From: Phenylobacterium sp.
Lineage (GTDB): Bacteria > Pseudomonadota > Alphaproteobacteria > Caulobacterales > Caulobacteraceae
Assembly: GCF_030654915.1 (NCBI RefSeq)
Contig: NZ_JAURWM010000110.1
Span: forward strand, 1 to 44,307
Length of the DNA: 44,307 bases
Direction: 5' to 3'
In this document: positions 9,423 to 18,041 of the stretch, piece by piece
Numbering within the stretch: position 1 is the first letter of the stretch
Layout: each line of letters opens with the position of its first letter
Translations under genes and position numbers: made by a program
The notes under the pieces: generated by a model
What the model saw: only the letters and a program-made list of their open reading frames with translations
The model's database searches: none
Told to the model about the DNA's origin: nothing

Positions 9423-9826
9423 TGATCGGCTCCTTCGCCGATAATCTCGACCAGGCGGAAGCGCTCGCACCAGAGCAGCATGTCGGGCGCGTAGGTGCCT
9501 TCGCGTGTGAAACAGTCTTCGTGAACGGTGGCCCAATGAGCCCGGCTGAGATCGCCTTCGCCTTCCTCGGCGGCGAAGGTGGGATCGACCTCATCGAAGC
9601 GGCGCTGGACCAGTTCGGTGGATTCGATGACGGCGCGGGGCTTGGCGGCCCCATCGAGCACGACATAACGCGCGCCGAGTTCGCTGCCTTTCAGGCCCTG
9701 GACCGCCGCCCAGCAGGTCGCGGTCTTCTTGCCCTCGAGAACCAGAGCGAGGAGCGCGTCGGCCATGGCCGGGCTGTCGCCGAAAGCAAAGTGCTCGAGC
9801 GATGCGTGGGCGGCGGACCCGCCCAT
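9419..9826 (-). CDS. ASCH domain protein inserted between pheS and pheT
   Basis: A 135-aa ASCH-domain protein (PUA-like beta-barrel fold). Signature features are EGKKTAT (31-37), [19 protein letters not shown] (52-70), [20 protein letters not shown] (77-96) and a C-terminal [11 protein letters not shown] strand. ASCH proteins are predicted or shown to bind or cleave RNA or to act on modified nucleosides; which applies here is unknown. The position is notable: its ATG overlaps the pheS stop (TGATG at 9824-9828) and its own stop overlaps the pheT start, so all three are translated as a coupled unit. A link to tRNA-Phe or translation is therefore plausible but inferred. Confidence 0.85.
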   Translation of the reverse strand: MGGSAAHASLEHFAFGDSPAMADALLALVLEGKKTATCWAAVQGLKGSELGARYVVLDGAAKPRAVIESTELVQRRFDEVDPTFAAEEGEGDLSRAHWATVHEDCFTREGTYAPDMLLWCERFRLVEIIGEGADQ

Positions 9827-10929
9827 CAGCTCAGACCCGTCGCCGGGCTCGGGGTGGCGTAGGGGCCAAAGCCGTAGTGTTCCAGCCAGCGGACGTCGCT
9901 GGCGAACATGTCGCGCAGGTCGGGCATGCCGTACTTCAGCACGCCGAGGCGGTCGACGCCGCAGCCGAAGGCGAAGCCCTGCCAGACGTCGGGATCAAGC
10001 CCGACGTTGCGCAGCACATTGGGGTGAACCATCCCGCAGCCGAGGATCTCCAGCCAGTCAGTTCCCTGGCCGATCTTCACCTCGCCGCCGGAACGGTCGC
10101 ACTGGACGTCCATCTCGGCGCTGGGCTCGGTGAACGGGAAGTGGTGCGGCCGGAAGCGCGTCGTCACTTCCGAGGTCTCGAAGAAGCGGGCGATGAAGGT
10201 TTCCAGGGTCCACTTCAGGTGGCCCATGTGGATGGCCTTGTCGATCACCAGGCCTTCGATTTGGTGGAACATCGGCGTGTGGGTCTGGTCGCTGTCCTTG
10301 CGGAACGTCCGGCCGGGCACGATCACGCGGATCGGCGGCTCCTGGCCGTTGGCGATCCAGCCAGGCAGCTTCTCGTTCACCCGGTGCATGACGCGTACCT
10401 GGACCGGGCTGGTGTGGGTGCGCAGGACCTTGCGCTCGCCGTTGGCGTCCTCCGGCAGGAAGAAGGTGTCGTGCATTTCCCGCGCCGGGTGCTTGGGCGG
10501 GAAGTTCAGGGCGGTGAAGTTGTTGAAGTCGGTCTCGATGTCCGGGCCTTCGGCGACGGAAAAACCCATCTCGGCGAAGACGGCGATCATCTCATCCATG
10601 ACCTGCATGGTCGGGTGGATCGAGCCGCGGCGGCGCGGCGGCGCCGGCAGCGAGAGATCGACACGTTCGGCCGCCAGCTTGGCGTCGAGTTCGGCGGCTT
10701 CCAGGGCGGCCTTCTTCTCGGCGATCGCGGCGGCGATCCGGTCGCGTAGGCCGTTGATCTGCGGGCCGCGCTCGCGGCGCTCGTCGGGGCTCATCGACCC
10801 CAGCGACTTCAACAGGTCAGAGACAGAGCCGGACTTGCCAAGCGCGGCGATGCGCACGGCTTCCAGCGCCGGCCCGTCGGTGGCGGCGTCGATGGCGGTG
10901 GTGATTTCGGCTTCGAGTTGGGCGGTCAT
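9826..10929 (-). CDS. pheS: Phenylalanine-tRNA ligase alpha subunit
   Basis: A 367-aa catalytic subunit of PheRS. An N-terminal coiled coil (about 1-85) is followed by the class II core: motif 1 region [19 protein letters not shown], motif 2 [20 protein letters not shown] and FHQIEGL, then [12 protein letters not shown], and motif 3 [19 protein letters not shown]. The start at 10929 ([14 protein letters not shown]) is preferred over a frame 16 codons longer because the coiled coil begins here. A stem-loop stands between rplT and this gene. The order rpmI-rplT-pheS-ASCH-pheT resembles the classical translation operon, but infC lies apart. Confidence 0.97.
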   Translation of the reverse strand: MTAQLEAEITTAIDAATDGPALEAVRIAALGKSGSVSDLLKSLGSMSPDERRERGPQINGLRDRIAAAIAEKKAALEAAELDAKLAAERVDLSLPAPPRRRGSIHPTMQVMDEMIAVFAEMGFSVAEGPDIETDFNNFTALNFPPKHPAREMHDTFFLPEDANGERKVLRTHTSPVQVRVMHRVNEKLPGWIANGQEPPIRVIVPGRTFRKDSDQTHTPMFHQIEGLVIDKAIHMGHLKWTLETFIARFFETSEVTTRFRPHHFPFTEPSAEMDVQCDRSGGEVKIGQGTDWLEILGCGMVHPNVLRNVGLDPDVWQGFAFGCGVDRLGVLKYGMPDLRDMFASDVRWLEHYGFGPYATPSPATGLS

Positions 10930-10980
10930 GACGGGCTCGTCTAAGGGAACGGACGGGACGCGTGAAGAGGGCAGCAAATA

Positions 10981-11007
10981 GCCCTCCGGCGGTTCTCACC
11001 GGAGGGC
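10981..11007 (-). terminator. Stem-loop between rplT and pheS (terminator or attenuator)
   Basis: A perfect 9-bp stem, GCCCTCCGG (10981-10989) with CCGGAGGGC (10999-11007), and a 9-nt loop. It sits 40 bp after the rplT stop and about 50 bp before the pheS start. On the minus strand it is followed by CTATTTGCTG, a weak U-containing tract. No Phe-rich leader peptide was found, so a classical pheM-type attenuator is not supported. Confidence 0.55.
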
Positions 11008-11046
11008 TTCTCGAATGCTCAGTTAAGTCGTCGGACTCAAATGGCC

Positions 11047-11403
11047 TCAAGCCAGCGCGGTGCGAACCTTGTCGGCGATGGCCTTGAACCCGACCGGATC
11101 GTTGCCCGCGATGTCCGAGAGGACTTTACGGTCGATTTCGATCCCGGCCTTATCAAGGCCGTAGATAAACTGGGAGTAGGTGAAGCCTTCGAGGCGGGCC
11201 GCAGCGTTGATGCGCTGGATCCACAGCGAGCGGAAGTTACGCTTGCGGACCTTGCGGTCGCGGTAGGCGTACTGGCCGGCCTTGTCCACGGCGGCCTTGG
11301 CCGCGCGGATGGTGTTCTTGCGGCGGCCATAGAAACCGTTGGCCTGCTCGAGTACTTTTTTGTCCTTCGCGTGGGCGGTGACGCCCCGTTTAACGCGAGC
11401 CAT
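11047..11403 (-). CDS. rplT: 50S ribosomal protein L20
   Basis: A 118-aa L20 that binds 23S rRNA early in 50S assembly. [18 protein letters not shown] at the start, [14 protein letters not shown] and [19 protein letters not shown] are the canonical L20 blocks; the globular C-terminus carries [22 protein letters not shown]. It is complete and of normal length. It follows rpmI by 15 bp with a GGAG site 8 nt before the ATG. Confidence 0.98.
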   Translation of the reverse strand: MARVKRGVTAHAKDKKVLEQANGFYGRRKNTIRAAKAAVDKAGQYAYRDRKVRKRNFRSLWIQRINAAARLEGFTYSQFIYGLDKAGIEIDRKVLSDIAGNDPVGFKAIADKVRTALA

Positions 11404-11418
11404 GTGTCAGCGCTCCAA

Positions 11419-11619
11419 TCAAAGGCCGTAGGGCAGGTAGGATTTGATCGTCTTCGAGTCCGAAGCGCTCATCACCTTGGTGCCGCGGTTTTGACGGATG
11501 TACTTAGCGTTGTGGCTGAGCAGCCGGTGACGCTTGCCCGCGACGCCAGCCTTAAGCTTGCCGGTCGCGGTCAGTTTGAAGCGCTTTTTGGCGCCTGACT
11601 TAGTCTTCAGTTTGGGCAT
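11419..11619 (-). CDS. rpmI: 50S ribosomal protein L35
   Basis: A 66-aa L35: [20 protein letters not shown] at the N-terminus, [17 protein letters not shown] in the middle and a C-terminal IKSYLPYGL. It is very basic and complete. It is the first gene of the rpmI-rplT pair. infC, which normally precedes rpmI, is instead about 3.5 kb further upstream on the same strand, so this pair must have its own promoter in the 192-bp gap up to 11811, or read-through from the MFS genes. Confidence 0.97.
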   Translation of the reverse strand: MPKLKTKSGAKKRFKLTATGKLKAGVAGKRHRLLSHNAKYIRQNRGTKVMSASDSKTIKSYLPYGL

Positions 11620-11811
11620 TTCTCTTACGGAGCGTTAACCCCGTCCTCTGGCGTATTGACGAGTCGCCCTGGCATGCCTTTGGCCAGACGACTCCGAAGA
11701 GCGGGGCGTTTACGAGAAAGAGCGAAGGAAGGCAAGGGTTTGAGTCCCTAGGCCCCGCGAGCGCCGCGGTGCGATACACAAAACCGACCTGTCGACGAGG
11801 CGATCCACCGA

Positions 11812-12522
11812 ATGACCCAAGCTCGTCCTGACCGTTTGCTGCCGGCCCCGCTGCGGCCCTGGATCGGGCCGTTCGTGAACCGGCCGCGCTTGCTGGCGGC
11901 GATCGGGGTCGGCGTCGGGGTCTGGATCCTATGCCTGTTCGCGCCTTGGCCCCTGAGCTGGTCGACGGCGGCGATCTTCGCATGGGACGCCGCCTGCCTC
12001 ACCTTCATTCTAGCTGTGTTGGGGATGATGCGCGGCCGCGCGCCGGAGGCGATCAAGGCGATGGCCGCGACCCAAGACGAGGGGCAAGGCCTGATCCTGA
12101 CCGTGGTCATCGTGGCGGCGGCCGCCAGCGTCTGGGCGATCAGTTCGGAGCTCTCCCTGGCCAAGCACGACGACGGGCTGATCCGCGCGGCGCGGATCGG
12201 CTTGGCCTTCGCGACCGTGGCGGCGTCCTGGCTGATCGTGCAGACGATCTTCGCCCTGCACTACGCCCATGAATATTACGCGCCTGACGAAGGGCCTTCG
12301 GACGACGTGGCTGGCGGGCTGATGTTTCCGGGGGGCGAGGAGCCGGACTACTGGGACTTCTTGCACTTCTCGGTGGTCATCGGCGTGGCATGTCAGACCG
12401 CCGACATTGAGTTCACCTCCAAGGGACTGCGCCGGATCGGCACCATCCACGGGGTGGTGGCCTTCGTCTTCAACACCGTGGTGCTGGCTCTGACGATCAA
12501 CCTGCTGGCTGGACTGTTTTAA
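11812..12522 (+). CDS. DUF1345 membrane protein
   Basis: A 236-aa membrane protein of the DUF1345 family. Five hydrophobic segments are visible (about 28-46, 52-72, 95-113, 128-146 and 214-234). The family block WLIVQTIFALHYAHEYY is followed by the DYWDFLHFSVVIGVACQTADIEFTS signature and RRIGTIHGVVAFVFNTVVLAL near the end. Function is unknown. It is the only plus-strand gene between the translation genes and faces the MFS pair convergently, with 6 bp between stops. Confidence 0.88.
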   Translation: MTQARPDRLLPAPLRPWIGPFVNRPRLLAAIGVGVGVWILCLFAPWPLSWSTAAIFAWDAACLTFILAVLGMMRGRAPEAIKAMAATQDEGQGLILTVVIVAAAASVWAISSELSLAKHDDGLIRAARIGLAFATVAASWLIVQTIFALHYAHEYYAPDEGPSDDVAGGLMFPGGEEPDYWDFLHFSVVIGVACQTADIEFTSKGLRRIGTIHGVVAFVFNTVVLALTINLLAGLF

Positions 12523-12528
12523 GCCGGG

Positions 12529-13740
12529 TCAGGTCCGGCGTGGGATCAGCTTCATGACCTGATAAGCCATGATCAGGGCGGGCAGGATCAGGAAGGCGCC
12601 CAGCGCGAACGGGGCGCCGGGCGAGACCAGCGAGAATAGCTGGCCCGCATAGATCGGGCCGCCGATCCGGGCGAGCGCGTTGTTGGACATGTTGAGGCCG
12701 AGCATCTCTCCCTGCCGGTCGGGCGGGCTGGAGAGCGAGATCAGCGCCACCAGGTTTGGGAAGCAGATCGATTGGCCAAAGCCGACGATGGCTAGGCCCA
12801 GCACCGCCATCTGCCAGACCTCCGACGAGAACTGCACCAGCATGCCGATGCACATCAGCGTCAGGCCGGCGATCAGGACGCGCGGCTCGCCGAACCGGCG
12901 CACCAGAGCCCCGGTGCCCATCCCTTGGGCGAAGGCGCCGATGACGCCGATCACCACGAAGGCGAAGCCGATCTCGCGCGGGCCCCAGCCGAACTTGGCT
13001 TCGGTCCAGAGGCCGTAGGTCGCCTCGATCCCGGCGAACCCGGAGACGATGACGAAGCCGATGATCATGACGCGCGAGATGATCGGGTCGGCGATGGCGT
13101 TCCGCAGGGCGGGCGAGCGTCCCTTGGGGCGGGCTTCGCCGGTCGGGGGGCGGGTCTCGCGGACGAACAGCGCCACGCAGACCGACGAGGCCAGGCCGAA
13201 CGCGGCGGCGGCGAAGAGCGGGATGTGGAAGCCGATCGGGCCAAGCTCGGGATGGGCCAGCAGGCCGCCGAGCGCCGGGCCGGTCATGAAGCCCAACGAG
13301 AAGGCCGAGCCCATCACGCCCATGCGTCCGGCGCGTTTGTCGGGCGGGGTGATGTCGGCCATGCAGCCTTGCAAGGTCGAGATGTTACCGGCGAAGAAGC
13401 CGCCGGCGAAACGCGCGACGAAGGCCAGCCAGATGTTGGGTGCGAAGGCGAGCGCCACGTAGCAGAGCGCCGCGACCGCGATGGTGACGATCAGCACCGG
13501 CCGCCGCCCGATCCGGTCCGACAGGCGGCCCCAGAAGGGCTCGCCCAAGAACTGGCCGAAGGAGAACATCGAGAACAGCAAGGCGATCTGCCAGGCCGGG
13601 GCGTTCAGCGCCTTGCCGAAGAACGGCAGCAGCGGGATCACCAGGCCAAAGCCGGCGATGTTCAGGAAAATCACCGACAGCAGGATGACCAGGGCGCGCT
13701 TGTCGTCGTGCGGCGCCGGCGCTCCCACGGCCGGATTCAT
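12529..13740 (-). CDS. MFS exporter, DHA1/TetA-like (second of a tandem pair)
   Basis: A 403-aa major facilitator with about 12 TM segments. TM1 reads NIAGFGLVIPLLPFFGKAL, loop 2-3 is GRLSDRIGRRP (71-81), and TM4-5 holds a TGPALGGLLAH motif C typical of drug/H+ antiporters. The closest group is the TCR/Tet branch of DHA1. The start at 13740 (MNPAVGAPAP) overlaps the stop of the upstream MFS gene as ATGA. The two proteins are clearly paralogous along their whole length (APAWQIAL, GEPFWGRLSD, LAFAPNIW and AKFGWGPREIG are shared). Substrate is unknown. Confidence 0.88.
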   Translation of the reverse strand: MNPAVGAPAPHDDKRALVILLSVIFLNIAGFGLVIPLLPFFGKALNAPAWQIALLFSMFSFGQFLGEPFWGRLSDRIGRRPVLIVTIAVAALCYVALAFAPNIWLAFVARFAGGFFAGNISTLQGCMADITPPDKRAGRMGVMGSAFSLGFMTGPALGGLLAHPELGPIGFHIPLFAAAAFGLASSVCVALFVRETRPPTGEARPKGRSPALRNAIADPIISRVMIIGFVIVSGFAGIEATYGLWTEAKFGWGPREIGFAFVVIGVIGAFAQGMGTGALVRRFGEPRVLIAGLTLMCIGMLVQFSSEVWQMAVLGLAIVGFGQSICFPNLVALISLSSPPDRQGEMLGLNMSNNALARIGGPIYAGQLFSLVSPGAPFALGAFLILPALIMAYQVMKLIPRRT

Positions 13741-14975
13741 GACGTGGGCGCCGGTGTCTTGTCGGCCGCGAGCTGGGCGGCGGCGCGGCGACTGGCGGCC
13801 AGGGCCAGGAAGATGGCCGGCGCGACAACCAGGGCGCCCATGATGAAGGGGCCGTCCAGCAGCACCGGGAATATCAGGCCAGCGCAAAACGGCCCGACGA
13901 CACGGGCCAGGGCGCCGGTGGCGTTGTTGAGACCCAGGATCTGCCCCTGGCGATAAGGATCGGCCGTCTGCGAGATCATGGCGCTGACATTAGGCCAGGC
14001 CACCGATTGGCCGATGGCTGTCAGGCACATCAGGGCGATGGTCACCCCGCCGCCTGGGGACAGAGTCTGTCCGGCCGCCGCCACCACGGTCAGGCCCATA
14101 CCGATGGCCAGCATCTTCCCCGCGCCATACTTTTCGGAGAGCCGGCCGGTCAGGAAGGTCTGGGTCAAGGCCGCGGCCGCGCCGGTGAAGGCGAAGCAGA
14201 CCCCGATCTCACGCGGACCCCACCCGAACTTGGCCTGCGACCAAAGGCCGAAAGTCGATTCGATACCGGTGAAGGCGAAGCCCACGAGGAAGGTCAGCAG
14301 CATCAACCGGCCGATAACCGGATGACCCACGGCGTCGCTGATCGCGGCCCAGCGGCTGGGGCGATGGGTGATCGCCTGTTCGCGGACGCGGCTTTCCTTG
14401 ATGAACACGGCGATGGCCACCACGCAGAGCGCCGCCAGGCCCGAGGCCATGAACAGCGGGATGCGGAAGCCGACGGGGCCGGCGTCGGGGTGGGCGAACA
14501 GCCCGCCGACCATCGGGCCGAAGATCAGCCCGACGTTCCAGGCCGCGCCTTGATACGACAGCAGCCGCGCGCGCTTCTCAGGCGGGGTGACGTCGGCGAT
14601 ATAGCCCTGGACCACCGCGCCGTTGCCGGCCGCGAGGCCGCCAACCAAGCGAATCGCGAAGGCGACCCAAATGTTCGGGGCGAAGGCCAGCGCCAGGTAG
14701 CACAGGCAGTTGCCGGTGATCGTGGAGATCAGCAGCGGCTTGCGGCCGTACTTGTCCGACAGTCGGCCCCAGAACGGCTCGCCGAAGAAGGCGCCCACCG
14801 AATAGGCCGAGAAGATCAGCGCTATCTGCCATGCCGGCGCGTCGAACGACTTGGCATAGAAGGGCAGCAACGGAACGATGATCCCGAAGCCGAGCATGTT
14901 GATGAAAATGACGGCGATCAGGGACGGCGCCGCCAGCGGGGACGGGGCAGCCCGCTGGGGGGCGGTGTCGGACAT
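13737..14975 (-). CDS. MFS exporter, DHA1/TetA-like (first of a tandem pair)
   Basis: A 412-aa major facilitator, 12 TM segments, with GEPFWGRLSDKYGRKP in loop 2-3 and a motif-C-like IFGPMVGGLFAHPDAGP. The start at 14975 (MSDTAPQRAAPSPL) is chosen because the preceding frame is low-complexity and lacks homology. It is the upstream member of a pair with translationally coupled coding sequences. TetA-type annotation is common for this group, but neither gene can be assigned to tetracycline or any other substrate from sequence. Confidence 0.88.
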   Translation of the reverse strand: MSDTAPQRAAPSPLAAPSLIAVIFINMLGFGIIVPLLPFYAKSFDAPAWQIALIFSAYSVGAFFGEPFWGRLSDKYGRKPLLISTITGNCLCYLALAFAPNIWVAFAIRLVGGLAAGNGAVVQGYIADVTPPEKRARLLSYQGAAWNVGLIFGPMVGGLFAHPDAGPVGFRIPLFMASGLAALCVVAIAVFIKESRVREQAITHRPSRWAAISDAVGHPVIGRLMLLTFLVGFAFTGIESTFGLWSQAKFGWGPREIGVCFAFTGAAAALTQTFLTGRLSEKYGAGKMLAIGMGLTVVAAAGQTLSPGGGVTIALMCLTAIGQSVAWPNVSAMISQTADPYRQGQILGLNNATGALARVVGPFCAGLIFPVLLDGPFIMGALVVAPAIFLALAASRRAAAQLAADKTPAPTS

Positions 14976-15087
14976 GTGAACGCTGTTAAGCGGACCCGCG
15001 TTACGCTGCAAGTCCGAGCTCTGGGCTAGGTTGTTCTTCGTCGTGCAGGTGCGGCTGGAACGCCTCACCTACCATACCGCTCAAATG

Positions 15088-15117
15088 AAAACGGCCGCCC
15101 CGGAGGGCGGCCGTTTT
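15088..15117. terminator. Strong bidirectional intrinsic terminator after infC
   Basis: A perfect 13-bp stem, AAAACGGCCGCCC (15088-15100) and GGGCGGCCGTTTT (15105-15117), closed by the 4-nt loop CGGA. The A4/T4 flanks make it a terminator on either strand. It stands 24 bp beyond the infC stop and so isolates infC from the MFS pair. Confidence 0.85.
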
Positions 15118-15140
15118 GCAATCTAGATGTGGCCAGAAGC

Positions 15141-15674
15141 CTAGCGCGGGGCCAGGATCATGATCATCTGACGACCTTCCATGCGGGGCTCGTACTCGAC
15201 CTTGGCCACCGGCTCGAAGTCGGCCTTCACCTGCTGGAGCAGCTTCATGCCCAGCTCAGGGTGAGCAAGTTCGCGTCCGCGGAAGCGCAGGGTGACTTTC
15301 ACCTTGTCGCCTTCTTCGAAGAAGCGATGCATCGCCTTGGCTTTGACGTCGTAGTCGTGGGTGTCGATGTTCGGGCGGAGTTTGATCTCCTTGATCTCGA
15401 CGACCTTTTGCCGCTTGCGCGCTTCGTTCTTCTTCTTCTGCTCCTGGAACTTGAACTTGCCGTAGTCCAGGATCTTGCAAACGGGCGGATCGGCGTTGGG
15501 CACGATCTCCACGAGATCGAGACCCGCTTCCGCGGCGGCCTCCATGGCGGACGAAGTCGGCATCACGCCCTGCTTCTCACCGTGTTGATCGATGAGCAGA
15601 ACCTTGGGAACGCGAATGTCTTCATTGATGCGCGGTCCGTCTTTGACGGGCGGCGCCTGCATCGGGCGGCGAAT
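15141..15674 (-). CDS. infC: Translation initiation factor IF-3, probable AUU start
   Basis: IF-3 of 177 aa; it binds the 30S subunit and polices start-codon choice. The N-domain holds [20 protein letters not shown] and the linker [20 protein letters not shown]; the C-domain holds [20 protein letters not shown] and [12 protein letters not shown]. The first ATG in frame (15662) is 21 nt from the nearest Shine-Dalgarno. An in-frame ATT at 15674 lies exactly 9 nt after AGGAG (15684-15688) and adds the residues M-R-R-P. AUU starts that permit autoregulation are established for E. coli infC, so ATT is taken here. Ends in a strong terminator. Confidence 0.95.
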   Translation of the reverse strand: MRRPMQAPPVKDGPRINEDIRVPKVLLIDQHGEKQGVMPTSSAMEAAAEAGLDLVEIVPNADPPVCKILDYGKFKFQEQKKKNEARKRQKVVEIKEIKLRPNIDTHDYDVKAKAMHRFFEEGDKVKVTLRFRGRELAHPELGMKLLQQVKADFEPVAKVEYEPRMEGRQMIMILAPR

Positions 15675-15683
15675 AGGCTTTCG

Positions 15684-15688
15684 CTCCT
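15684..15688 (-). promoter_or_regulatory. infC: Shine-Dalgarno deciding the AUU start of infC
   Basis: AGGAG on the minus strand, 9 nt before the ATT at 15674-15672. The next ATG would be 21 nt away, too far for normal initiation. This spacing is the main argument for the AUU start. Confidence 0.75.
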
Positions 15689-15804
15689 AGAGCTGTTGTA
15701 ACGGGAACGACCGGCAGCGCGGAGGCTCCGGTCTTCAAACCATATATGACGAAGGCGCAGCCGAGTATCAAGCGGCGCAACGTGTTCGTCTCACGCAATC
15801 GCCG

Positions 15805-16779
15805 TTATGCGGCCGGTAGCAGCGCGTTTGCGGCCTGTAGGACCGCCGAGACCGGCAGTTCCGCGAGGTTGTCGGCCCTCAGCACGGTCACGTGGCCGCG
15901 TGGCGCGGCCAGTTCGGGGTCCGAGGCGCTGGAGAACATCACCACGGTCGGGGCGCCCGTGGCCGCCGCGAGGTGCAGCGGCCCGGTGTCGTTGCCGACG
16001 ACCAACGCCGCCTTGGCGCCCAGCATCGCCACCTTCGCGAAGTCGGTGCGGCCTGTGAGGTCACGGGCCTGACCCACGTATCGCTGGATCTGGCGGGCCA
16101 GGGCGCTCTCCTGCAGGCCCCCGATGATGACGATGTCGTAGCCGCGCTCGGACAGCATCTTGCCGAGTTGGCCATAGCGTTCGGCTGGCCAGCGCTTGTC
16201 CAGGCGGTGGGCCGAACCGCCGGGGATGAACAGCGCATAGGGGCGACGCCTCACGCCGCCCGGCACGGGGCGCAACTGTGAGGGCTTGGGCAACACCCAG
16301 GACAGGTCGGGGCCTGGCGCGGCGCCGGGCTCCGTCGGCGCGTCCGGCCAGATGCCGGCGTATTTCAGCTGGTCGGCCTGGCGCTCCAGGGTGTGCATGT
16401 GATTGCGGTCGGGGTTTTTGTGCGGCAGGGCGCAGCCGGCGGCGATCCCCGACCATTCCGGCGGGAAGGGCGCGAGCATATGGAAGATCCGCGCCGATTG
16501 AGCCGAGGTCTGCAGGTCGTAGACCCGGTCGTAGCGCGCCGCTTTGATCCGCTTGCGCAGCGCCATCCATTCGCCCAGGCCGCTGGGCCGACCGTCGGTC
16601 TCCACCGCGTTGAAATAGGGGCAGGCCTTGGCCAAGCCCTCGAAGGGCGGCGTGGTCAGAAGGGTGATATGCGCCCTCTTGTGCACCTGGCGGATCTTCT
16701 TCATCGCCGCCAGGGCCAGGACAAAATCGCCCAGGGCCGAGAGCTTGATGACCAGGATCTTTTTGATCTCGCGGGCCAT
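15805..16779 (-). CDS. Glycosyltransferase family 9 (heptosyltransferase-like)
   Basis: A 324-aa GT-B enzyme of family GT9, which transfers ADP-heptose or a related sugar onto LPS core on the cytosolic face of the inner membrane. The N-terminal Rossmann strand ILVIKLSALGDFVLALAAM is the family signature; the C-terminal domain carries ALFIPGGSAHRLDKRWPAER and LVVGNDTGPLHLAAATGAPTVVMF, the nucleotide-sugar site. The start at 16779 (MAREIKKILVIK) overlaps the stop of the GT4 gene (TGATG), so the two are coupled. Acceptor and exact sugar cannot be read from sequence. Confidence 0.9.
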   Translation of the reverse strand: MAREIKKILVIKLSALGDFVLALAAMKKIRQVHKRAHITLLTTPPFEGLAKACPYFNAVETDGRPSGLGEWMALRKRIKAARYDRVYDLQTSAQSARIFHMLAPFPPEWSGIAAGCALPHKNPDRNHMHTLERQADQLKYAGIWPDAPTEPGAAPGPDLSWVLPKPSQLRPVPGGVRRRPYALFIPGGSAHRLDKRWPAERYGQLGKMLSERGYDIVIIGGLQESALARQIQRYVGQARDLTGRTDFAKVAMLGAKAALVVGNDTGPLHLAAATGAPTVVMFSSASDPELAAPRGHVTVLRADNLAELPVSAVLQAANALLPAA

Positions 16780-17969
16780 CAGCGACTGAACTCCGAACGG
16801 CGCGCCGCCAACACGTGGGCGTAGGCGGCCAGAGTCGCCTCGCACATGGCGTCGACCGAATAGAGCCGGCGCGCCCGGTTGGCGGCGGACTGTCCCATGG
16901 CGGCCAACCGAGGCGGCCCCATGTCGATGGCCTTGGTCATGGCCTGTGCCCAGGCGTCGGGATCGTCCACCTTCACCAGCCAGCCGGTTTCGCCTGGCAC
17001 CACGGTCTCGGTCGTGCCGCCGTGGTCGGAGGCCAGCACCGGCTTGCCCATCACCTGCGGCTCGACGGCCGTGCGGCCGAAGGATTCGGGCTTGGTCGTG
17101 GGCAGCATGGCGATATCGCAGATCTGGTAGGCGGCCGGCATGTCGTCGCAGTGGCCCACGATGCGGATCTGGTCGATGAGCCCGGCCTGGACGATCGCGT
17201 TCTCGACCTCATGGCGATAATCGGTCCGCCCCTGGTCGTCGCCGGCGAAGATGATCAGGAAGTCGTCGCGGCCCTGGGCCTTCATCCGGCGCGCGGCCTC
17301 GACGATCAGCAGGTGGCCCTTGATGCGGGTGAGGCGTCCGGCCAGCAGCAGTTTCGTGCGGCGGTCCCGGGCCTCGAGCCCCCAAGCGTCGCGCAGGCTC
17401 TGGACGCGTTCGGGCGTCACCCAGCTCGGATTGAACCGCTCCAGGTCGATGCCGCGCGGGATCGACACGATCTTGGCGGGGTCGAGGTGGTGTTCAGCCA
17501 GGACGTGGTCACGGGTGTAGTCGGAATTGGCGATCACCAGGTCGCCTCGGGTCATCACGGCGTTGTACCAGCGCTTCAGCTGGTTCTTGGCGTTGTAGAC
17601 GCCGTGATAGGTCGCCACGAACGGCGTGCCGGTGACCTGGGCCGCCCACAGGGCCGAGAAGGCCGGGGCGCGGCTGCGGGCGTGGACGATGGAGACTTTT
17701 TCGCGCCGGATCAGATCGACCAACCGAGCGGCGTTGCCCAGCATGACCAGCGGGTTTTTGGTCTGGACCGGCATCTGGGCCAGGCGCGCGCCATCGGCCT
17801 CCAGCCTCGCGGCCATGCGACCTCCGCGGGTGGCGACCAGGGCCTTGCCGCCAATGCGCACGACCGCGTGCGCCACATCGATGGTGGTCTGTTCAGCCCC
17901 GCCGGTTTCAAGCTCGGGCACGACCTGGAGTAGGGTGAAGTCTGGGGGAAGCGTCACGCCGTTCTGCAT
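16779..17969 (-). CDS. Glycosyltransferase family 4
   Basis: A 396-aa GT-B transferase. The N-terminal acceptor domain has LLQVVPELETGGAEQTTIDV, a hallmark of GT4 enzymes. The C-terminal donor domain has LLLAGRLTRIKGHLLIVEAA and the EX7E region PESFGRTAVEPQVMGKPVLA followed by SDHGGTTETV. It is complete. Coupled to the GT9 gene, it most likely works in LPS core or a related surface glycan. It is divergent from the alpha/beta hydrolase gene, with 72 bp between. Confidence 0.9.
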   Translation of the reverse strand: MQNGVTLPPDFTLLQVVPELETGGAEQTTIDVAHAVVRIGGKALVATRGGRMAARLEADGARLAQMPVQTKNPLVMLGNAARLVDLIRREKVSIVHARSRAPAFSALWAAQVTGTPFVATYHGVYNAKNQLKRWYNAVMTRGDLVIANSDYTRDHVLAEHHLDPAKIVSIPRGIDLERFNPSWVTPERVQSLRDAWGLEARDRRTKLLLAGRLTRIKGHLLIVEAARRMKAQGRDDFLIIFAGDDQGRTDYRHEVENAIVQAGLIDQIRIVGHCDDMPAAYQICDIAMLPTTKPESFGRTAVEPQVMGKPVLASDHGGTTETVVPGETGWLVKVDDPDAWAQAMTKAIDMGPPRLAAMGQSAANRARRLYSVDAMCEATLAAYAHVLAARRSEFSR

Positions 17970-18041
17970 AGCGTAAGCCTCGGTTTGGTAAACCCCGATG
18001 GCGTGCTGACGGTGTCACATCCTCGCGTTATGAGGGCGATC

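Noticed and set aside
10930..11049. Phe-rich leader peptide (pheM-like) before pheS
   Set aside because: No small frame with clustered Phe codons and an initiation site is present on the minus strand between rplT and pheS.
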